Origin: Allopusillimonas ginsengisoli
Lineage (GTDB): Bacteria > Pseudomonadota > Gammaproteobacteria > Burkholderiales > Burkholderiaceae_B
NCBI GenBank assembly: GCA_005239165.1
Contig: RAPG01000004.1
Location: forward strand, 1-64,000
Length of the DNA: 64,000 nt
Reading direction: 5' to 3'
The notes below the pieces were generated by a model, which saw nothing but the letters and a program-made list of their open reading frames with translations, searched no databases and was not told the origin of the DNA. Positions 63,556 to 64,000 of the stretch are shown here, piece by piece. Positions within the stretch are counted from its first letter, which is position 1; each line of letters opens with the position of its first letter. The position numbers were made by a program, and so were the translations under genes.

Positions 63556-63850
63556 TCATTGCCAACCAAAGCGCCGAATGTAATAGCGCTTCATCAACGA
63601 TGTCAGCACTACGTATCCGAAAACGATACCAAAAAGCCAGAAAAAATGGGCCAGGGCAGCGCCTGCAGCTTAAAATACTCTGCCATTGGCCCCATGGGCA
63701 GAAACACACCTATGGCCATGACCGGCGGCGTCATGGCCATTACCAGCGCCGATGCGCGGCTTTCGATAAAGGCGACGTTGGAGGTGCGAATGATATGCAC
63801 GATCAGTGTTTGTGTCAGCAGGCAAAACACCAAGCGCAGTACACTGCATG
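63556..63850 (-). pseudogene. mgtA: 3' remnant of a magnesium-translocating P-type ATPase
   Basis: Read leftwards, LLTQTLIVHIIRTSNVAFIE, IGVFLPMGPMAEYFKLQALP and then, after a frameshift in a T-run near 63645, FFWLFGIVFGYVVLTSLMKR and YYIRRFGWQ to a TGA at 63556. These match the last membrane helices of MgtA/MgtB. A second frame change is likely near 63840, and no catalytic domain remains. The rest of the 63437-63928 gap holds only the hairpin. Confidence 0.8.
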
Positions 63851-63928
63851 CGCTACGCTCAGGTACACAATCAAGACACTGTGCCATCTCCCAATTTGTT
63901 ATCGCTAAATTAAACTCAGCTGCAACCT

Positions 63929-64000
63929 ATGCTCTTAGCCTCTGCAATATTCATCCTGACCCTGGTCTTCGTTATCTGGCAGCCGAAAGGATTGGGCATA
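63929..64000 (+). CDS. arsB: Arsenical pump membrane protein ArsB, N-terminal fragment (window edge)
   Basis: The first 24 codons (MLLASAIFILTLVFVIWQP then KGLGI) match the first helix of ArsB-type arsenite antiporters, whose usual start is MLLA-AIF-LTL--VIWQPRGL. The gene continues beyond the window. No arsR or arsC is visible upstream. Confidence 0.65.
   Translation, partial: MLLASAIFILTLVFVIWQPKGLGI

Overview
The window looks like a chromosomal segment of a betaproteobacterium of the order Burkholderiales, most likely family Alcaligenaceae (an Advenella- or Castellaniella-like organism). This rests on a compact soxCDYZAXWB operon, tripartite TRAP transporters next to CoA-dependent catabolic genes, a DUF3649-PepSY-DUF3325 iron cassette and an OsmC-YcaO fusion. 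It is an inference from gene content; no rRNA or other phylogenetic marker is present. I found no tRNA, rRNA, CRISPR array, prophage or intact insertion sequence.

Layout. 1-3.3 kb: a two-component system (kinase cut by the left edge) divergent from an iron-linked inner-membrane operon behind a candidate Fur box. 3.3-7.3 kb: an orphan betaine-type binding protein with a terminator, then a 739-residue OsmC-YcaO fusion. 7.3-11.3 kb: an exported lipocalin-like protein, a frameshifted zinc-type alcohol dehydrogenase divergent from a MarR regulator with two palindromic operators, an oxidoreductase remnant, and an exported esterase. 11.3-22.2 kb: a sulfur-oxidation island: SoxH-like metallohydrolase, flavocytochrome c sulfide dehydrogenase (fccA, fccB), soxC, D, Y, Z, A, X, W, B and a periplasmic DsrE-like protein. 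With the complete Sox(CD)2 arm, thiosulfate should be oxidised fully to sulfate, with electrons passed to c-type cytochromes. 22.3-24.9 kb: MFS and AEC transporters and an eroded SDR gene.

24.9-31.8 kb: an acyl-CoA synthetase/thiolase pair and an IclR regulator divergent from a TRAP transporter whose small permease carries a frameshift. 32-40.4 kb: an exported choloylglycine-hydrolase-family enzyme and a 2341-residue glycine-rich autotransporter. 40.4-45.5 kb: an envelope cluster (MprF, DedA-PAP2 fusion, LpxL/HtrB-type acyltransferase). 45.7-49 kb: an orphan Rieske protein, CHRD and GlcG/HbpS small proteins. 48.4-52.8 kb: a betaine/choline-type ABC transporter with a fused double permease. 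52.9-58.8 kb: a MocR regulator divergent from a TRAP transporter and a class II HMG-CoA reductase, which together read as a mevalonate uptake and catabolism locus. 58.9-64 kb: LOG protein, DUF411 protein, haloacid dehalogenase, APH/P-loop kinase fusion, a DksA/TraR zinc-finger protein, an mgtA remnant and the start of arsB.

No single locus is clearly a new class of system. The most interesting points are the putative mevalonate locus with MocR-like operator repeats, the OsmC-YcaO fusion, the long repeat-built autotransporter, the orphan Rieske protein, matching hairpins between dctP and dctQ in both TRAP operons, and the number of broken or partial genes (seven in 64 kb).
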